53,594 nucleotides of DNA from Chitinilyticum litopenaei DSM 21440 (GCF_000428145.1 NZ_ATZJ01000027.1:1-53594), one strand, 5' to 3'; numbered from the stretch's first letter, positions 41,569 to 49,627 are shown. Notes: generated by a model not told the origin, from the letters alone. Program-made: numbers and translations.

Positions 41569-41591
41569 CGCCGGCTTCATCCGGAGGCACC

Positions 41592-43346
41592 ATGAACAGC
41601 AGGCAGCTCTATTTCCGCGTCCTGGGAGAAATCAAACCCTATTGGCCGGTCATCCTCTTCAATATGGTCTGTCTGGGCCTCGCAGCGGCGGTCGACGCCG
41701 GCATGACGCTGCTGCTCAAACCATTGATCGACCAGAACCTGAAGGCCGACTCGCTGGCGCAAACCGCCGCCTGGGTCGTGCCCGCGCAGATTTTCGGGCT
41801 GGCCATCCTGCGCATGCTGACCAATTTCGGCAATGAATACACCAGCAACTGGCTGGGCACCCGCGTGGTGGCCGACCTGCGCGACAAGATGTTCGCCCGC
41901 ATGATCAACATGCCGGTGCGCTTTTTTGACCAGAGCTCGACCGGGGTGCTGATTTCGCGCATCACCAACGACGTCAACCAGATCATGCAGGCCGGCATCC
42001 AGGTGATGACGGTCTTTGTGCGCGACATTCTCTCCGTCATCTTTTACCTCGGCGTCATGCTCTATCAGGACTGGCGCCTCACGCTGCTGTGCATCGGCCT
42101 GATTCCCGCCGTGGCGCTCAGCATACGCCTGGTGGGCAAGCGCCAGCGCCGGCTGGCGCGCGAATCGCAGAATCAGGTCGGCATCATCACCAGCACGCTG
42201 GACGAGGCCTTTTCCGGCCAGCGCGTGGTGAAGATTTTCGGCGGGCAGGAGTATGAAAAGGGCCGCTTTGGCGTGGTGAACAACAAGCTGCGACTGGTCA
42301 ACGTGAAGCAGACTGCCACCTCCAGCCTCAACTCCAGCCTCATGATGCTGATGATCGGCACCACACTGGCCATCGTCATCTACTTCGCCACGCTGCAGGC
42401 GCAGGCCGGCCACCTCACGGCCGGCGGCTTTGTCGCCTTCATTGTCGCCATGATGGCGATGCAGGGGCCGATCAAGAGCATCACCAAGATGAACGAGCAG
42501 CTGCACAAGGGTCTGGCGGCCGCCGAATCGGTGTATCACGTGCTCGACCAGGAGGCCGAACGCGACAGCGGCACACGCCCGCTCGAACGGGCACGCGGAG
42601 AAATCCGCGTCGAGGGCCTGCGCTTTCACTATGGCGCCGAGCACGCGGGTGATGCGCAAAAATGGGCGCTCGACGGCATCGACCTCGCCATCGCCGCCGG
42701 TGAAAGCATCGCCCTTGTGGGTTCATCCGGCTCGGGCAAGACCACGCTGGCCAACCTGATGCCACGCTTCTACGAGCCGGTGGCAGGACGCATCCTGCTC
42801 GATGGCGTGCCGCTCGCCGATTACCGGCTGAAGGATCTGCGCCAGCAGATTGCGCTGGTCAGCCAGGATGTCGTGCTGTTCAACGACAGCGTCAGCGCCA
42901 ACATCGCCTACGGCGACCCGCAGCCGGACGCGGAACGCATCCGCCTGGCGGCCGACGCGGCCTTTGCCACCGAATTCATCGAGCAGATGGCGCAGGGCTT
43001 CGCTACCGAACTGGGCGAGAATGGCGTCAGACTCTCTGGCGGCCAGCGCCAGCGACTGGCCATTGCCCGCGCCATCTACAAGAACGCGCCCATCCTGATT
43101 CTCGACGAGGCGACCTCGGCACTCGATACCGAATCGGAGCGCAAGGTGCAGGCCGCGCTGGAAAACCTGATGAAGGACCGCACGACGCTGGTGATCGCGC
43201 ACCGCTTGTCCACCATCGAAAACGCCGACCGCATCGTGGTCATGCGCCAGGGCAAGATCGTGGAAACAGGCCGCCACGCCGAGCTGCTGGCCAGACAGGG
43301 GCTGTATGCACAGATGCATGCCGTGCAGTTCAGTGACGCACCATAA
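41592..43346 (+). CDS. msbA: Lipid A export ATP-binding/permease protein MsbA
   Basis: Homodimeric type IV ABC exporter that flips lipid A-core across the inner membrane. 584 residues, against 582 in E. coli. An N-terminal six-TM domain (about 15-310) is followed by a nucleotide-binding domain with Walker A GSSGSGKTT, the Q-loop LVSQDVVLFNDSV, signature LSGGQRQRLAIARA, Walker B ILILDEATSALD and the H-loop VIAHRLSTIENAD. GGAGG stands before the ATG. lpxK, often adjacent, is not here. With lpxC at 39.5 kb it gives two lipid A functions in this stretch. Confidence 0.95.
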   Translation: MNSRQLYFRVLGEIKPYWPVILFNMVCLGLAAAVDAGMTLLLKPLIDQNLKADSLAQTAAWVVPAQIFGLAILRMLTNFGNEYTSNWLGTRVVADLRDKMFARMINMPVRFFDQSSTGVLISRITNDVNQIMQAGIQVMTVFVRDILSVIFYLGVMLYQDWRLTLLCIGLIPAVALSIRLVGKRQRRLARESQNQVGIITSTLDEAFSGQRVVKIFGGQEYEKGRFGVVNNKLRLVNVKQTATSSLNSSLMMLMIGTTLAIVIYFATLQAQAGHLTAGGFVAFIVAMMAMQGPIKSITKMNEQLHKGLAAAESVYHVLDQEAERDSGTRPLERARGEIRVEGLRFHYGAEHAGDAQKWALDGIDLAIAAGESIALVGSSGSGKTTLANLMPRFYEPVAGRILLDGVPLADYRLKDLRQQIALVSQDVVLFNDSVSANIAYGDPQPDAERIRLAADAAFATEFIEQMAQGFATELGENGVRLSGGQRQRLAIARAIYKNAPILILDEATSALDTESERKVQAALENLMKDRTTLVIAHRLSTIENADRIVVMRQGKIVETGRHAELLARQGLYAQMHAVQFSDAP

Positions 43347-43353
43347 ACAGCAA

Positions 43354-43402
43354 GGGTATTGGCTTGCAGCCTTTTCACCTCAAGGCCCGCAGACCCATAC
43401 CC
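43354..43402. repeat. 49-bp dispersed palindrome (GGGTAT family), copy after msbA
   Basis: GGGTATTGGCTTGCAGCC at the left and AAGGCCCGCAGACCCATACCC, slightly degenerate, at the right; exactly 49 bp like copy 1. Confidence 0.65.
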
Positions 43403-43452
43403 ATCAAACGCAGCACTGATCAGGCAGCTGCGTCAGCAAAGTTCAATTCGTC

Positions 43453-43472
43453 ATTCCCGCAAAAGCGGGAAT
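43453..43472. repeat. dRS3-like 20-mer (ATTCCC-N8-GGGAAT)
   Basis: ATTCCC (43453-43458), GCAAAAGC, GGGAAT (43467-43472), flanked by GTC and CCAG. It matches the pattern of the neisserial dRS3 repeat and of a widespread proteobacterial palindrome (CATTCCCGC...GCGGGAATCC). It lies in the msbA-gst gap. Nothing else is recognised in 43473-43590. Confidence 0.7.
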
Positions 43473-43592
43473 CCAGCTGCAATGCCTGTTCAAGCGGTGC
43501 TCTGGATGCCGGCTCTGACCTGGGCAATCCCCGTGGGACGCCGGCACGACGAGTTGCTGAGCTGGCTACCTAATCAGGAACTGCCTTGCCCT

Positions 43593-44198
43593 CTACTTGA
43601 GCAAGCCCTCCTCGCCCAGCGCACGATGCACGGCCGGCCGTGCGGCGATGCGCGCCTGGAACGCCAGCAGGGCCGGATAGCCGGAGAGGTCGATGCTCAG
43701 GAAATCGCACCAGCCCAGCAGCGCAAACAGATAGCCATCGGCCACGGTGAACTGGCGCAGCAGGTAATCATGGCTGCCCAGCACCTGCTCCAGCCGGCCC
43801 AGCCGTGGCGCCAGCCGCGCGAGCAGCAACGCCTTGCTCTGGTCCGGCACGGCCGGGCTGAAAAACGGCGTGAGGCACTGGTGGATTTCGGTGGCGAGAA
43901 AATTCAGCCACTCCTGCAGGCGATAGCGCGCCAGCGTGCCATTGGGCGGCGCCAGCTGTTTTTCCGGCACGCGGTCGGCGATGTACTGCACGATGGCACT
44001 GCCCTCGGTGAGGATTTCGCCATCCGGCAGCTCCAGCGCCGGCACATAGCCCAGCGGATTGACCAGATAGTAGTCGCGCCCGGCTTCGGTGACGTGGCTG
44101 GCAACATCGATGCGCTCCAGCGTGTAATCGAGCCCCGATTCGGCCAGGGCGATGTGCGGCGACAGCGAGCTGGCGCCGGGAAAATAATAGAGTTTCAT
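43593..44198 (-). CDS. Glutathione S-transferase, beta-like
   Basis: 201 residues, cytoplasmic. An N-terminal thioredoxin-like domain (MKLYYFPGASSLSPHIALAESGLDYTLERID, cis-proline VPALELPDG, glutathione-binding EGSAIVQYIADR) is followed by an all-helical C-terminal domain (TVADGYLFALLGWCDFLSIDL). The wording is that of the bacterial beta class, which conjugates glutathione to electrophiles. In that class a cysteine near position 10 is common; here the position has serine (SSLS). It stands alone, convergent with msbA. Confidence 0.9.
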   Translation of the reverse strand: MKLYYFPGASSLSPHIALAESGLDYTLERIDVASHVTEAGRDYYLVNPLGYVPALELPDGEILTEGSAIVQYIADRVPEKQLAPPNGTLARYRLQEWLNFLATEIHQCLTPFFSPAVPDQSKALLLARLAPRLGRLEQVLGSHDYLLRQFTVADGYLFALLGWCDFLSIDLSGYPALLAFQARIAARPAVHRALGEEGLLK

Positions 44199-44496
44199 GA
44201 CGGATTACCTCGCAGCGTGAAACACAGACTGGCCGCCCACCTGCCGGCCGGCAAGACCGGGGACAACCTCCAACGGCTGAACTGTGGTCCAGTTCCCCAG
44301 CCAAGACAAGCCAGACTGCCCGCAATCCGTTCCCGCCGGCGATTGCCAGCGCCAGCGCGGTATCGCACACTGCGGCATCGCCACGCTTGCCGGAGCATGG
44401 TCAGCAAGTCCTGGTACTTGCTTGCGCTTGCTTTCGCGCCCCGGCAAACTGGCGGGCTTGCGTAAAAAGTAATCAAACATCAACTGAGCCTGGCCC
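44199..44496. other. Intergenic region between the GST gene and the OLD-family gene
   Basis: About 300 bp between two divergently read genes. I see no gene, repeat or terminator that I can support. It should hold the promoters of both neighbours. Confidence 0.5.
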
Positions 44497-46188
44497 ATGT
44501 TGCTGCACCGCATCCAGATCGCCAACTTTCGCGGCATCAGCCAGATTGACCTGACGCTGGATGATGACGCCACGGCGCTGTTCGGCGAGAACAACTGGGG
44601 CAAGACCAGCCTGGTCGTCGCCCTGTCGCGCTGCCTGGCCAGCCCGCTGCCCGACGCCAGCCTGTTCAGCCTGGACGACTTTCACCGCGTCGCCAACAAC
44701 CGCGCCAGCATTGCCAAGCGCCTGCACATCACGCTGTGGTTCCGCCTGCGCGACGGCGAGGACTGGTTTGACCGCCGGCTGGCGGTGCTGGGCTGGCGTG
44801 ATGCCGAGGGGCGCATGCTGCTGGGCCTGCGCTTTGCCGCCGAACGCTTCGGCCACGGCGAGTGCCGGGCACGCCGCAGTTTTGTCGGCGAGGATGGCAG
44901 CGAAATCCGCCCGGCCGACGGCGACGCCCTGATCGATGCGCTGATCCGCCTGCACCCGGCACTGCGCTTCAAGGACATGATGCTCACCGACTGGCTGGAG
45001 CATCCGCGCCTGAATGCGCGTGCGGCGACCGAGGCGGCCGATCTGCCGGCCAACGACGCGGTGCGCGCCGTCTTCGAGCGCATCCTGAATCTGCCGCACC
45101 AGCTGCACCCGCAGGAGCTGGCCCAGGGCCTGGCTGCGATGCAGGGCCTGCTGGGCGAACACCACCGGCTGCTGGGCGAGCGCGCGCCCGACCAGCGCAC
45201 CGCGGAAGACATCGCTGCCGCGCCACTGCGTTTTCGCAGCGAGGACAGCCTGATCGAGCTGGCGCAGCGCTCGGGGTCGGGTCTGCGCCGCGTCGCGCTG
45301 CTGATGCTGCTGGGCGGGCTGCTGGCCGCGCGCGGCGAGCACCCGCTGCCCGACGAGGCCGAGCCCATCCTGGTCATGGAAGACCCGGAAACGCATCTGC
45401 ACCCGATCCAGCTTGCGCTGATGTGGGGGCTGATCGAGCAGCTGCCACTGCAAAAGCTGGTCACCACCAACAGTGGCGAACTGCTGGCCAGCTTTCCGCA
45501 GCAGGCGCTGCGCCGGCTGGTGCGCCAGCCCACGCACATCGAGGTCTACCAGCTGGGCGCCACGGCCTTGTCGCTGGCCGACGCGCGCAAGGTGGCCTTT
45601 CACATCCGCAGCAACCGCGCCAGCAGCATGTTTGCGCGCGTGTGGCTGCTGGTCGAGGGCGAAACCGAGTTCTGGCTGCTGCCCGAGCTGGCGCGCATCT
45701 GTGGCGTCAATTTCGCCGTGGACGGCATCCGCTGCGTCGAATTCGCCCAGACCGGGCTGACACCGCTGATCAAGTTCGCCGATCACCTCGGCATCCGCTG
45801 GCATGTACTGTGCGACGGCGACGACGCCGGGCAGAAATACCTGCAGCGCAGCCAGGCGCAGCTGCGCGGCCGTGACGCGGCGCTGCACATTACCGCGCTG
45901 CCCAGCCGCGACATCGAGCATTTCCTGTGGGACAACGGCTTTGCCGATGCCTTCCGCGACGCCGCCGCCCCCAAGGCCAGCGGCAATCCCTGGCATGAGG
46001 CGGCGCTCGCCAGGCAGGCGCCGCTGGCCGACGAAGAAGTGATCGCCCGCGCGCTGCGCCATCACAGCAAACCCGGCATGGCGCTGGAAATTGCCGAGGC
46101 CGCCGAAATCAAGGGCCGCGACGCCATCCCCCTGCAACTGCAGCAACTGTTCGCCACCGTGCAGCGACTGGCCGGCGAAGGCGACTGA
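44497..46188 (+). CDS. OLD-family ATP-dependent nuclease (YbjD-like)
   Basis: 563 residues, close to E. coli YbjD (552). The N-terminal SMC/RecF-type ATPase has Walker A GENNWGKTS (about 30-38) and IANFRGI. Walker B ILVMEDPETHLHP lies near 290 and the switch TTNSGELLASF follows. The C-terminal Toprim domain has LLVEGETEFWLLPELA and VLCDGDDAGQKYL, so the metal-binding acidic residues are kept. OLD proteins are ATPase-nucleases, some of them phage-defence effectors (with GajB in Gabija), others of unknown housekeeping role. No UvrD-like helicase partner is adjacent, so Gabija is unlikely. Confidence 0.88.
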   Translation: MLLHRIQIANFRGISQIDLTLDDDATALFGENNWGKTSLVVALSRCLASPLPDASLFSLDDFHRVANNRASIAKRLHITLWFRLRDGEDWFDRRLAVLGWRDAEGRMLLGLRFAAERFGHGECRARRSFVGEDGSEIRPADGDALIDALIRLHPALRFKDMMLTDWLEHPRLNARAATEAADLPANDAVRAVFERILNLPHQLHPQELAQGLAAMQGLLGEHHRLLGERAPDQRTAEDIAAAPLRFRSEDSLIELAQRSGSGLRRVALLMLLGGLLAARGEHPLPDEAEPILVMEDPETHLHPIQLALMWGLIEQLPLQKLVTTNSGELLASFPQQALRRLVRQPTHIEVYQLGATALSLADARKVAFHIRSNRASSMFARVWLLVEGETEFWLLPELARICGVNFAVDGIRCVEFAQTGLTPLIKFADHLGIRWHVLCDGDDAGQKYLQRSQAQLRGRDAALHITALPSRDIEHFLWDNGFADAFRDAAAPKASGNPWHEAALARQAPLADEEVIARALRHHSKPGMALEIAEAAEIKGRDAIPLQLQQLFATVQRLAGEGD

Positions 46189-46248
46189 TTGCCCGGCACG
46201 GCCAAGGATCGGCGTCGGCGGCAGCGCAGCTGGCCGGCAATACACGGC

Positions 46249-46298
46249 ACCGTATATTACTGCAGCCAATCGCCATGAAAGGCTGCACGCCCATACCC
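46249..46298. repeat. Dispersed palindrome (GGGTAT family), copy before the 46301 gene
   Basis: CCGTATATTACTGCAGCC at the left and AAAGGCTGCACGCCCATACCC at the right. The arms TGCAGCC and GGCTGCA pair exactly. It ends 3 bp from the stop of the following minus-strand gene. Confidence 0.7.
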
Positions 46299-46300
46299 CA

Positions 46301-46579
46301 TCAACCCTGCAATGCCGCCAGTACGGCCTGCTGGTTGTCGCAGTTTGCCAGCGCCAGCCGCAAACGGTTGTAGGCGGCACTGGCCTCGTCCGGGTATTTG
46401 CCGAAAGGCACCAGATTGTGGTGCTTCCAGCCAGCCGCCTGCAGCGCGGCCGTGCGGAACTTGTTGTGATCGCTCATTTCCCCGGGCAGCTGCAACAATG
46501 CATGATCAATCAGCACATGCGGCCAGGGCGTGCGGGAAAGCGAGGTGAAATGCTGGGGCTGAACTTCATCAAACTGCAT
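46301..46579 (-). CDS. Small hypothetical protein
   Basis: 92 residues from MQFDEVQPQHF. No signal peptide or TM. The stretch HNKFRTAALQAAGWKHHNLVPFGKYPDEASAAYNRLRLAL looks like two amphipathic helices; I do not recognise the family. The frame stays open 17 codons upstream, but this ATG has AAGGGA before it. GC and codon use are as in neighbouring genes. Its 3' end abuts the palindrome at 46249. Confidence 0.5.
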   Translation of the reverse strand: MQFDEVQPQHFTSLSRTPWPHVLIDHALLQLPGEMSDHNKFRTAALQAAGWKHHNLVPFGKYPDEASAAYNRLRLALANCDNQQAVLAALQG

Positions 46580-46689
46580 GGCTGGGATTCCCTTTGCCGG
46601 GTGAATGGGCCGAGCCACAGGCAGTGGCACTGGTTCAGGAAGTCTTGGTCAGCCCCCGGAGAAGTGCAAGCGCCGTTGGCGTGCCGGCC

Positions 46690-47019
46690 TCAGAAAATGA
46701 AGGCATAAGCGATCATCACCGCCAGATCGATCAGCATGCCGGCCACCACCAGATACAGCGCATTGAACACCCACTGCTGCTCGGCCGGAATTGCATGGCG
46801 GCAGGCCCGGGAAAACACCAGATCGTTCACCGTATTGGCGTCGCTGTTGAACTGGCCGATCATCAGACGCGGATCGTTGAAATGCCGGGTGCGCAGATCG
46901 CGCTCGTTTTCCAGCTCCACGTCCGGGTAGTAGCGATAAATCAGCCGCCGCGCGCGGTGATAAAGCTCGGCGTACAGCACGCCGAGTGCGGCCATGATCA
47001 GTAACAGGATGAGCGTCAT
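46690..47019 (-). CDS. Small membrane protein, unknown
   Basis: 109 residues: an N-terminal TM (MTLILLLIMAALGVLYAELY), a charged middle of about 60 residues (RRLIYRYYPDVELENERDLRTRHFNDPR), and a C-terminal TM (VFNALYLVVAGMLIDLAVMIAYAFIF). It is probably an inner-membrane hairpin protein with both ends on the same side. The frame continues far upstream antisense to the next gene, but that extension has no coding character. It is divergent from the nicotinamidase-like gene. Function not recognised. Confidence 0.6.
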   Translation of the reverse strand: MTLILLLIMAALGVLYAELYHRARRLIYRYYPDVELENERDLRTRHFNDPRLMIGQFNSDANTVNDLVFSRACRHAIPAEQQWVFNALYLVVAGMLIDLAVMIAYAFIF

Positions 47020-47109
47020 TTCTGATTGTCCGGAAAGGGCCTGGCGCCACGATGCTGCCGGCCTTTCTGCATGATAAGCTGGCTTACTCCCAACCGACAG
47101 GGTTCCGCG

Positions 47110-47922
47110 ATGTCTGTTCACCTGCTGCTCATCGACCCGCAAAACGATTTCTGCGACCAGCCGGGCGCTGCGCTGCCGGTGGCCGGCGCGACCGCCGACC
47201 TGCAGCGCGTGGCGCAGTTGATAGCCCGGCTCGGCGAGCGGCTCGCCGCCATCCATGTCACGCTCGACACCCACCAACCGCTCGACATCGCCCACCCGGT
47301 CTGGTGGCGCGATGCGGCGGGCAACCCGCCTGCGCCATTCACCGTCATCACCGCGAATGAGGTGCACGCCGGGATCTGGCTGGCGCGCGACCCCGCGCAG
47401 CAGGCGGCGAGCGTAGCGTATGTCGACGCACTGGCCGCCAGCGGCAAATACCAGCTCGTCATCTGGCCCGAGCACTGCCTGGCCGGCAGCCCCGGCCACG
47501 CCGTGCAGCCGGACGTGCTCGCCGCGCTGCACAACTGGAGTCGCAGCCAGCTCAAGACGGTGAACTTCGTCAGCAAGGGCATGAATCCGCGCACCGAGCA
47601 TTACTCGGCGATCCAGGCCGAAGTGCCCGACCCGCAGGATGCCGCCACGCGCCCCGACGACGCCTGGCTCGCGCAGCTGGCGCAAGCCGACACGCTGCTG
47701 ATCGCCGGCGAAGCGCTGTCGCACTGCGTCGCCAGCACCGTGCGCGACCTTGCCGCGCAACTGCCGGATCGCATTGACCGCTTCGTGCTGCTGACGGACT
47801 GCAGCAGCCCGGTGGCGGGCTTTGAAGCACTGGGCAAGGCGTTTGTGGCGGAAGTGGCAAACCAAGGAATGACGTTGGCAACCTCGGATAACCTTGCCGT
47901 AGGTACGATTAGCGCAGCGTAA
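47110..47922 (+). CDS. Nicotinamidase-related cysteine hydrolase
   Basis: 270 residues with the isochorismatase/nicotinamidase fold. Seen: LLLIDPQNDFCDQPGAALPV (catalytic Asp), IHVTLDTHQPLDIAHPVWW (metal-binding D-x-H and H), IWPEHCLAGSPGHAV, lysine in NFVSKGMNPRTEHYS, and nucleophile cysteine in GEALSHCVASTVRDLA. It probably converts nicotinamide to nicotinate, which PncB (49831) would then use, so the two would form an NAD-salvage pair. The last six codons (VGTISAA stop) come from the REP palindrome that overlaps the gene end, so the original C-terminus was probably replaced. Confidence 0.85.
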   Translation: MSVHLLLIDPQNDFCDQPGAALPVAGATADLQRVAQLIARLGERLAAIHVTLDTHQPLDIAHPVWWRDAAGNPPAPFTVITANEVHAGIWLARDPAQQAASVAYVDALAASGKYQLVIWPEHCLAGSPGHAVQPDVLAALHNWSRSQLKTVNFVSKGMNPRTEHYSAIQAEVPDPQDAATRPDDAWLAQLAQADTLLIAGEALSHCVASTVRDLAAQLPDRIDRFVLLTDCSSPVAGFEALGKAFVAEVANQGMTLATSDNLAVGTISAA

Positions 47923-47934
47923 TCGTACGCATGC
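47896..47934 (+). repeat. REP palindrome 1, overlapping the nicotinamidase 3' end
   Basis: GTAGGTACGATTAGCGCAGC followed by GTAATCGTACGC. The stem TACGATTA/TAATCGTA encloses GCGCAGCG. Forward orientation, 29 bp before the RAYT gene. Confidence 0.9.
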
Positions 47935-47962
47935 CCGCCCCCCCCATAAACAAAGGAAAACC

Positions 47963-48493
47963 ATGCCCGATTACCGTCGCGCCTTTGTCCCCGGTGGCAC
48001 TTGGTTTTTCACCGTCAATTTGCTGCAGCGACACCAAAACGATTTGCTGGTTCGCGAAATCGACACGCTACGGCGGATTGTCCGGCAGGTACGCCAACGG
48101 CATCCCTTTCACATTGATGCCTGGGTCGTGCTGCCTGAGCACCTGCACGCGGTGCTGACCCTGCCGCCCGGCGATGCCGACTTCAGCCTGCGCTGGCGGC
48201 TGATCAAAAGTGGCTTTGCCAAAGCGCAGCCGCGCACCGAGCGCCTCTCGGCTGCGCGCCAGCGCTACGGCGAACGCGGCATCTGGCAGCGGCATTTCTG
48301 GGAACACCTGATGCGCGACGAGGCGGATTACCAACGGCATGTGGATTATGTGCACGTCAATCCGCTCAAGCACGGCCTCGTCACCCGCGTCGCGGATTGG
48401 CCGTATTCGACCTTTCATCGCGCGGTGGCGGAAGGCATTTATCCCGCAGACTGGTGTGGCGATGTGGCGGCAGTGGTCGGTGGCGGCGATTGA
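47963..48493 (+). CDS. REP-associated tyrosine transposase (RAYT, Y1/HUH)
   Basis: 176 residues. The HUH pair is seen in VLPEHLHAVLTL and the catalytic tyrosine region in DYQRHVDYVHVNPLKHGLVTRVADWPYSTFHR, both diagnostic of RAYTs. These single-copy, domesticated-looking relatives of IS200/IS605 transposases are thought to spread REP palindromes. AAAGGA precedes the ATG. The gene is bracketed by REP copies in opposite orientations (47896 and 48494), the usual autonomous arrangement. The frame is intact, so it may be active. Confidence 0.93.
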   Translation: MPDYRRAFVPGGTWFFTVNLLQRHQNDLLVREIDTLRRIVRQVRQRHPFHIDAWVVLPEHLHAVLTLPPGDADFSLRWRLIKSGFAKAQPRTERLSAARQRYGERGIWQRHFWEHLMRDEADYQRHVDYVHVNPLKHGLVTRVADWPYSTFHRAVAEGIYPADWCGDVAAVVGGGD

Positions 48494-48534
48494 CATGCGT
48501 ACGATTACGCTGCGCTAATCATACCTACGCGGGC
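48494..48534 (-). repeat. REP palindrome 2, directly after the RAYT stop
   Basis: ATGCGTACGATTACGCTGCG then CTAATCATACCTACGCGGGC; inverted relative to copy 1. It begins at the base after the RAYT stop codon. One mismatch (ATCATA for ATCGTA) breaks the palindrome slightly. Confidence 0.9.
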
Positions 48535-48576
48535 TATTTATCCGATAAGCAGGCAAGCACCAGGGGATTCGACTCA

Positions 48577-48945
48577 ATGATCAATAGCAATTTGATTGAG
48601 ATTGACAACTACTTGTCAACACCCTCGTTTTTTGACTTCCTCAAATCACTTGATACGGAAAGCGCACTGGACTCAAGAGACGATCCGAATTTTGACAAAC
48701 GCTGGATGACCGAATTCAGCGCATTAACAAGCGCAAAAATCCAGGACGAGGATGTTCAATTTATTGACTCTTTGCGAGAAAAGGCATTCAAACTCTCATT
48801 TCGTGCAAGCAACAGCACCGAGCTTGCTGCATACATCTCCGACGACATCGAATTGATCTCCAAAAGCTATGCCACCGGACAGGAAACCTGTTGGCCGATT
48901 ACTCACTTATGGACTTATTATAAAAACGGAAAATTTCCAGAATAG
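48577..48945 (+). CDS. Small protein of AT-richer composition, possible immunity protein
   Basis: 122 residues, acidic, no signal peptide. GC is near 42%, far below the roughly 63% of the surroundings, pointing to horizontal origin. The segment LREKAFKLSFRASNSTELAAYISDDIELISKSYATG and the ending LWTYYKNGKFPE resemble polymorphic-toxin immunity proteins in general style; I cannot assign a family with certainty (Imm41-like is a guess). ATG at 48577 was chosen; the upstream open frame is RAYT and REP sequence. No toxin gene is beside it. Its last 9 codons and following DNA are repeated at 49134. Confidence 0.55.
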   Translation: MINSNLIEIDNYLSTPSFFDFLKSLDTESALDSRDDPNFDKRWMTEFSALTSAKIQDEDVQFIDSLREKAFKLSFRASNSTELAAYISDDIELISKSYATGQETCWPITHLWTYYKNGKFPE

Positions 48946-48992
48946 GCACCGACAGTCCGAGCCGTCCCGTTAAATCGGCACGCTACTGCGGA
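48918..48992. repeat. 75-bp direct repeat, first copy (3' end of the 48577 gene)
   Basis: Starts TTATAAAAACGGAAAATTTC and ends CGGCACGCTACTGCGGA. It corresponds to the last codons of the small gene plus about 48 bp downstream. The second copy at 49134-49208 differs at only a few positions. Confidence 0.85.
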
Positions 48993-49089
48993 TTAACCGG
49001 CAATGCCAAACCAGTCTAGTCTAACGAATCGGATCTATCAGATCGACAAGTGCAGCAATGCAAATGCGATGAATGGTGGCAATGAGTGA
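48993..49089. other. Short AT-richer spacer between repeats
   Basis: No gene seen. It includes GGATCTATCAGATCGAC-type text without clear motif. Confidence 0.4.
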
Positions 49090-49130
49090 CATGCGTACGA
49101 TTACGCTGCGCTAATCGTACCTACGCGGGC
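49090..49130 (-). repeat. REP palindrome 3
   Basis: CATGCGTACGATTACGCTGC then GCTAATCGTACCTACGCGGGC, inverted orientation, perfect stem. It abuts the second copy of the 75-bp repeat. Confidence 0.92.
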
Positions 49131-49133
49131 TTC

Positions 49134-49208
49134 TTATAAAAACGGAAAATTTCCAGAATAGGTACCGACAACCCGAGCAGTCGCGTTAAATCGGCACGCT
49201 ACCGCGAA
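49134..49208. repeat. 75-bp direct repeat, second copy (gene-end remnant)
   Basis: Begins three bases after REP 3 and reproduces the end of the small gene (coding YKNGKFPE and stop) without the rest of it. This looks like the 3' remnant of a duplicated paralogue whose body is gone. Confidence 0.8.
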
Positions 49209-49252
49209 TTTCGACAATTTCATCCAGGCAAGACAATAAAACCAAGGCAATC

Positions 49253-49619
49253 ATGCAAAATTCAATCAAAGCAATCTCAGAAGCAGTACTGAACACGCCA
49301 CCCAACACAGACTGGGATAAAATCACTGTAATCGCAAAAATAATATCACGACACTGTGAATTCGAAGGCTGGGCAACAAACAAAGGCAACACCAAATCAA
49401 CTTCAGTTGACTTTGATGCAACAGATTTAATCGAAGAATTAAGAGAAAAAATGGCAGCTGACACAGGCAATGCCTGGTACACAATGAGGATCGACATCAA
49501 CCGTAACGGTGAGTTTGATTTTTTTCTTTGACTATGAGAACTTTCCCAATTTTACTTACCCCCCAACTGAAGACAAAATACGAGAAGAGCGCACTAAGTA
49601 TCCTGCAAAACCCGCGTAG
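49253..49619 (+). pseudogene. Immunity-type protein gene with a frameshift in a poly-T run
   Basis: As read, the frame stops at 49531 after 92 residues (ending RNGEFDFFL). Removing one T from the run of seven at 49519-49525 restores 121 residues, continuing FFFDYENFPNFTYPPTEDKIREERTKYPAKPA, with its stop formed in REP 4. The combined ending (WYTMRIDINRNGEFDFFFDYENFP) is what YezG/DUF600-type immunity proteins look like, as far as I recall. Low GC, like the gene at 48577. It could be a recent pseudogene, a slippage-controlled gene, or a sequencing error in the homopolymer. Confidence 0.65.
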
Positions 49620-49627
49620 GTACGTAT
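49611..49627 (+). repeat. REP palindrome 4, truncated
   Basis: CCCGCGTAGGTACGTAT: only the first half of the REP. It supplies the TAG stop of the frame-restored immunity gene. Confidence 0.75.

Noticed and set aside
44205..44603. Minus-strand frame of 132 codons covering the GST-OLD gap
   Set aside because: Its start lies inside the OLD gene, it lacks a ribosome-binding site, and its composition is shadow-like.
44497..46188. Gabija defence system
   Set aside because: Only the OLD-type protein is present; no adjacent UvrD-like helicase (GajB) is found in the window.
46649..47050. Minus-strand frame of 133 codons overlapping the small membrane protein gene
   Set aside because: The 109-residue frame in the same place has two clear TM segments and better coding character; this one is an Arg-rich shadow.
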